NCBI GenBank assembly: GCA_937926175.1
Contig: CALANV010000010.1
Location: 62,001 to 126,000, forward strand
DNA length: 64,000 nt
Origin: an uncultured Rhodospirillales bacterium
Lineage (GTDB): Bacteria > Pseudomonadota > Alphaproteobacteria > CACIAM-22H2
Direction of reading: 5' to 3'
The notes below the pieces were generated by a model. The model saw only the letters and a program-made list of their open reading frames with translations, had not been told where the DNA came from and made no database searches. A program made the translations under genes and the position numbers. This document shows positions 63,284 through 64,000 of this stretch, in pieces. Numbering within the stretch: the first letter of the stretch is position 1; every line of letters begins with the position of its first letter.

Positions 63284-63550
63284 TCATCGCCGGCGATCGT
63301 TCTCGGTCAGGCGTTGGAAGATACGCGCCGCGCGTCCTTCACGCGTGGTTTCGATGTCCGGGTCTTCGCGCAGGAACGGTGAATCGTAGGCGCGTACCAA
63401 AGTTTCGGACGCGATTTCCTCGGGTTTGAGCGGCTCGGGGACCGGTACGCGCGTATGCGTCGACGCAGGTGGCGTAAAGCCCGGAATGGACGATTGGGCA
63501 TGGGCCGTACCTGCTGCCACCACCAATGCAGCCAGATATCGGATCATCAT
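63284..63550 (-). CDS. small exported protein, unknown
   Basis: An 88-residue protein with a signal peptide (MIRYLAALVVAAGTAHAQ) and a charged, proline-rich mature part (PEPLKPEEIASETLVRAYDS). It overlaps the upstream glycine-zipper gene by ATGA, so they are coupled. It converges with the exported-protein gene across 7 bases. Function unknown. Confidence 0.65.
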   Translation of the reverse strand: MMIRYLAALVVAAGTAHAQSSIPGFTPPASTHTRVPVPEPLKPEEIASETLVRAYDSPFLREDPDIETTREGRAARIFQRLTENDRRR

Positions 63551-63996
63551 CGCGTTAGATACCACGCTCCATTAGGGGCCCGGCAGGCATAGGTCGGCTC
63601 ACCGACGGCGCCGGGGCCGACATATCGACATCCGTTGGCGGCAAGCGGCGCGGGCTCGTATGCCGTGTCGTACCCGTAGCCCGGCGAACGCCAACTCGCT
63701 TGCGGCCGGTAATGGGACGACGGCCGTGGCACCTGCTGCGGGGGATAGCGTTCGGCATAAACCGCGTCGGCGCGGTCGAGGCTTCGGCCAGCGGAAGCGC
63801 CCAGCCCAGCGCCAAGAAGCGTGCCCAGCGCGGTTGCTGCCAGCCGACCGGATCCGGAGCCGAACTGGGCGCCGGCAACACCGCCCGCAGCCGCACCCAG
63901 CAGTGCGCCACCGGATTCCTTAGGGCCGTATTCCGCGCACCCCGTCAAGGCGAGCAGACCGGCAAGAGTATAAATGGCGACAGTTCTCCGCTTCAT
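63547..63996 (-). CDS. glycine-zipper outer-membrane lipoprotein
   Basis: A 149-residue lipoprotein (lipobox LALTGC) with a glycine-zipper 2TM segment as in SlyB or rickettsial 17-kDa antigen: GALLGAAAGGVAGAQFGSGS, ALGTLLGAGLGASAGRSLDR. The C-terminus has two Cys (NGCRYVG, TYACRAPNG) that may pair. The start lies at the window edge, so its promoter is not visible. Confidence 0.88.
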   Translation of the reverse strand: MKRRTVAIYTLAGLLALTGCAEYGPKESGGALLGAAAGGVAGAQFGSGSGRLAATALGTLLGAGLGASAGRSLDRADAVYAERYPPQQVPRPSSHYRPQASWRSPGYGYDTAYEPAPLAANGCRYVGPGAVGEPTYACRAPNGAWYLTR

Positions 63997-64000
63997 GGCA

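Overview
The window is high-GC DNA that reads as the chromosome of an alphaproteobacterium. A Rhodospirillales-like lineage fits best, judging from the glyQ-glyS-ppdK order, the S49 peptidase next to glyQ, a separate HIT protein and ygfZ, and the style of the hybrid kinases; this placement is inference from gene content, not a phylogeny. No phage, insertion sequence or CRISPR array was seen.

Layout. Positions 1-12500 are housekeeping: a PAS_5 protein, tRNA-Pro(CGG), a long-chain polyprenyl diphosphate synthase, a DUF2007 protein, a TrmN6-like methylase, an S49 peptidase, both glycyl-tRNA synthetase subunits, a pyruvate phosphate dikinase with an unusual histone-like basic tail, a HIT protein and YgfZ. 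Positions 12600-18650 hold a tightly overlapping surface-polysaccharide operon (three GT4-like transferases, one GT9 heptosyltransferase-like enzyme, one asparagine synthase-like amidotransferase). Positions 18800-22800 hold dihydroorotase, a thiolase, an AcuI-type reductase and small unknown proteins. Positions 24150-30400 hold a signalling block: a stand-alone receiver domain and two large soluble hybrid histidine kinases. Then come a membrane-protein/winged-helix pair, a DMT exporter and glucokinase on the minus strand.

Positions 33575-52026 are the accessory heart of the window. Two parallel catabolic cassettes lie on either side of one XRE-type regulator. Each has a three-subunit molybdenum hydroxylase (FAD, 2Fe-2S and Mo subunits), a metal-dependent amidohydrolase of the deaminase type and its own importer: a TRAP system in cassette A, an NMT1/SsuA-like ABC system in cassette B. 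The logic fits uptake, hydroxylation and hydrolytic deamination or dehalogenation of N-heterocycles, but the substrates cannot be read from sequence. The intergenic regions share motifs: a CATTTTTT/AAATTTCT/TGAC block before both cassettes, and GACCGAATTCG-type sites before the regulator, the Mo-B gene and the FAD-B gene. A gluconolactonase-like gene with an in-frame internal deletion stands at the left edge.

Positions 52076-57082 form an iron-uptake module on the minus strand (TonB-dependent siderophore receptor, PiuC-type dioxygenase, PepSY membrane protein, and an unknown 172-residue protein); an 18-nt motif is shared by the two promoter regions. Positions 57342-59835 hold a VOC protein and a divergent DHA2 exporter. 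Positions 59938-63996 hold a set of envelope lipoproteins and secreted proteins (LpoB-like, COG3014-like, YcfL-like, an unknown exported protein, and a glycine-zipper lipoprotein pair).
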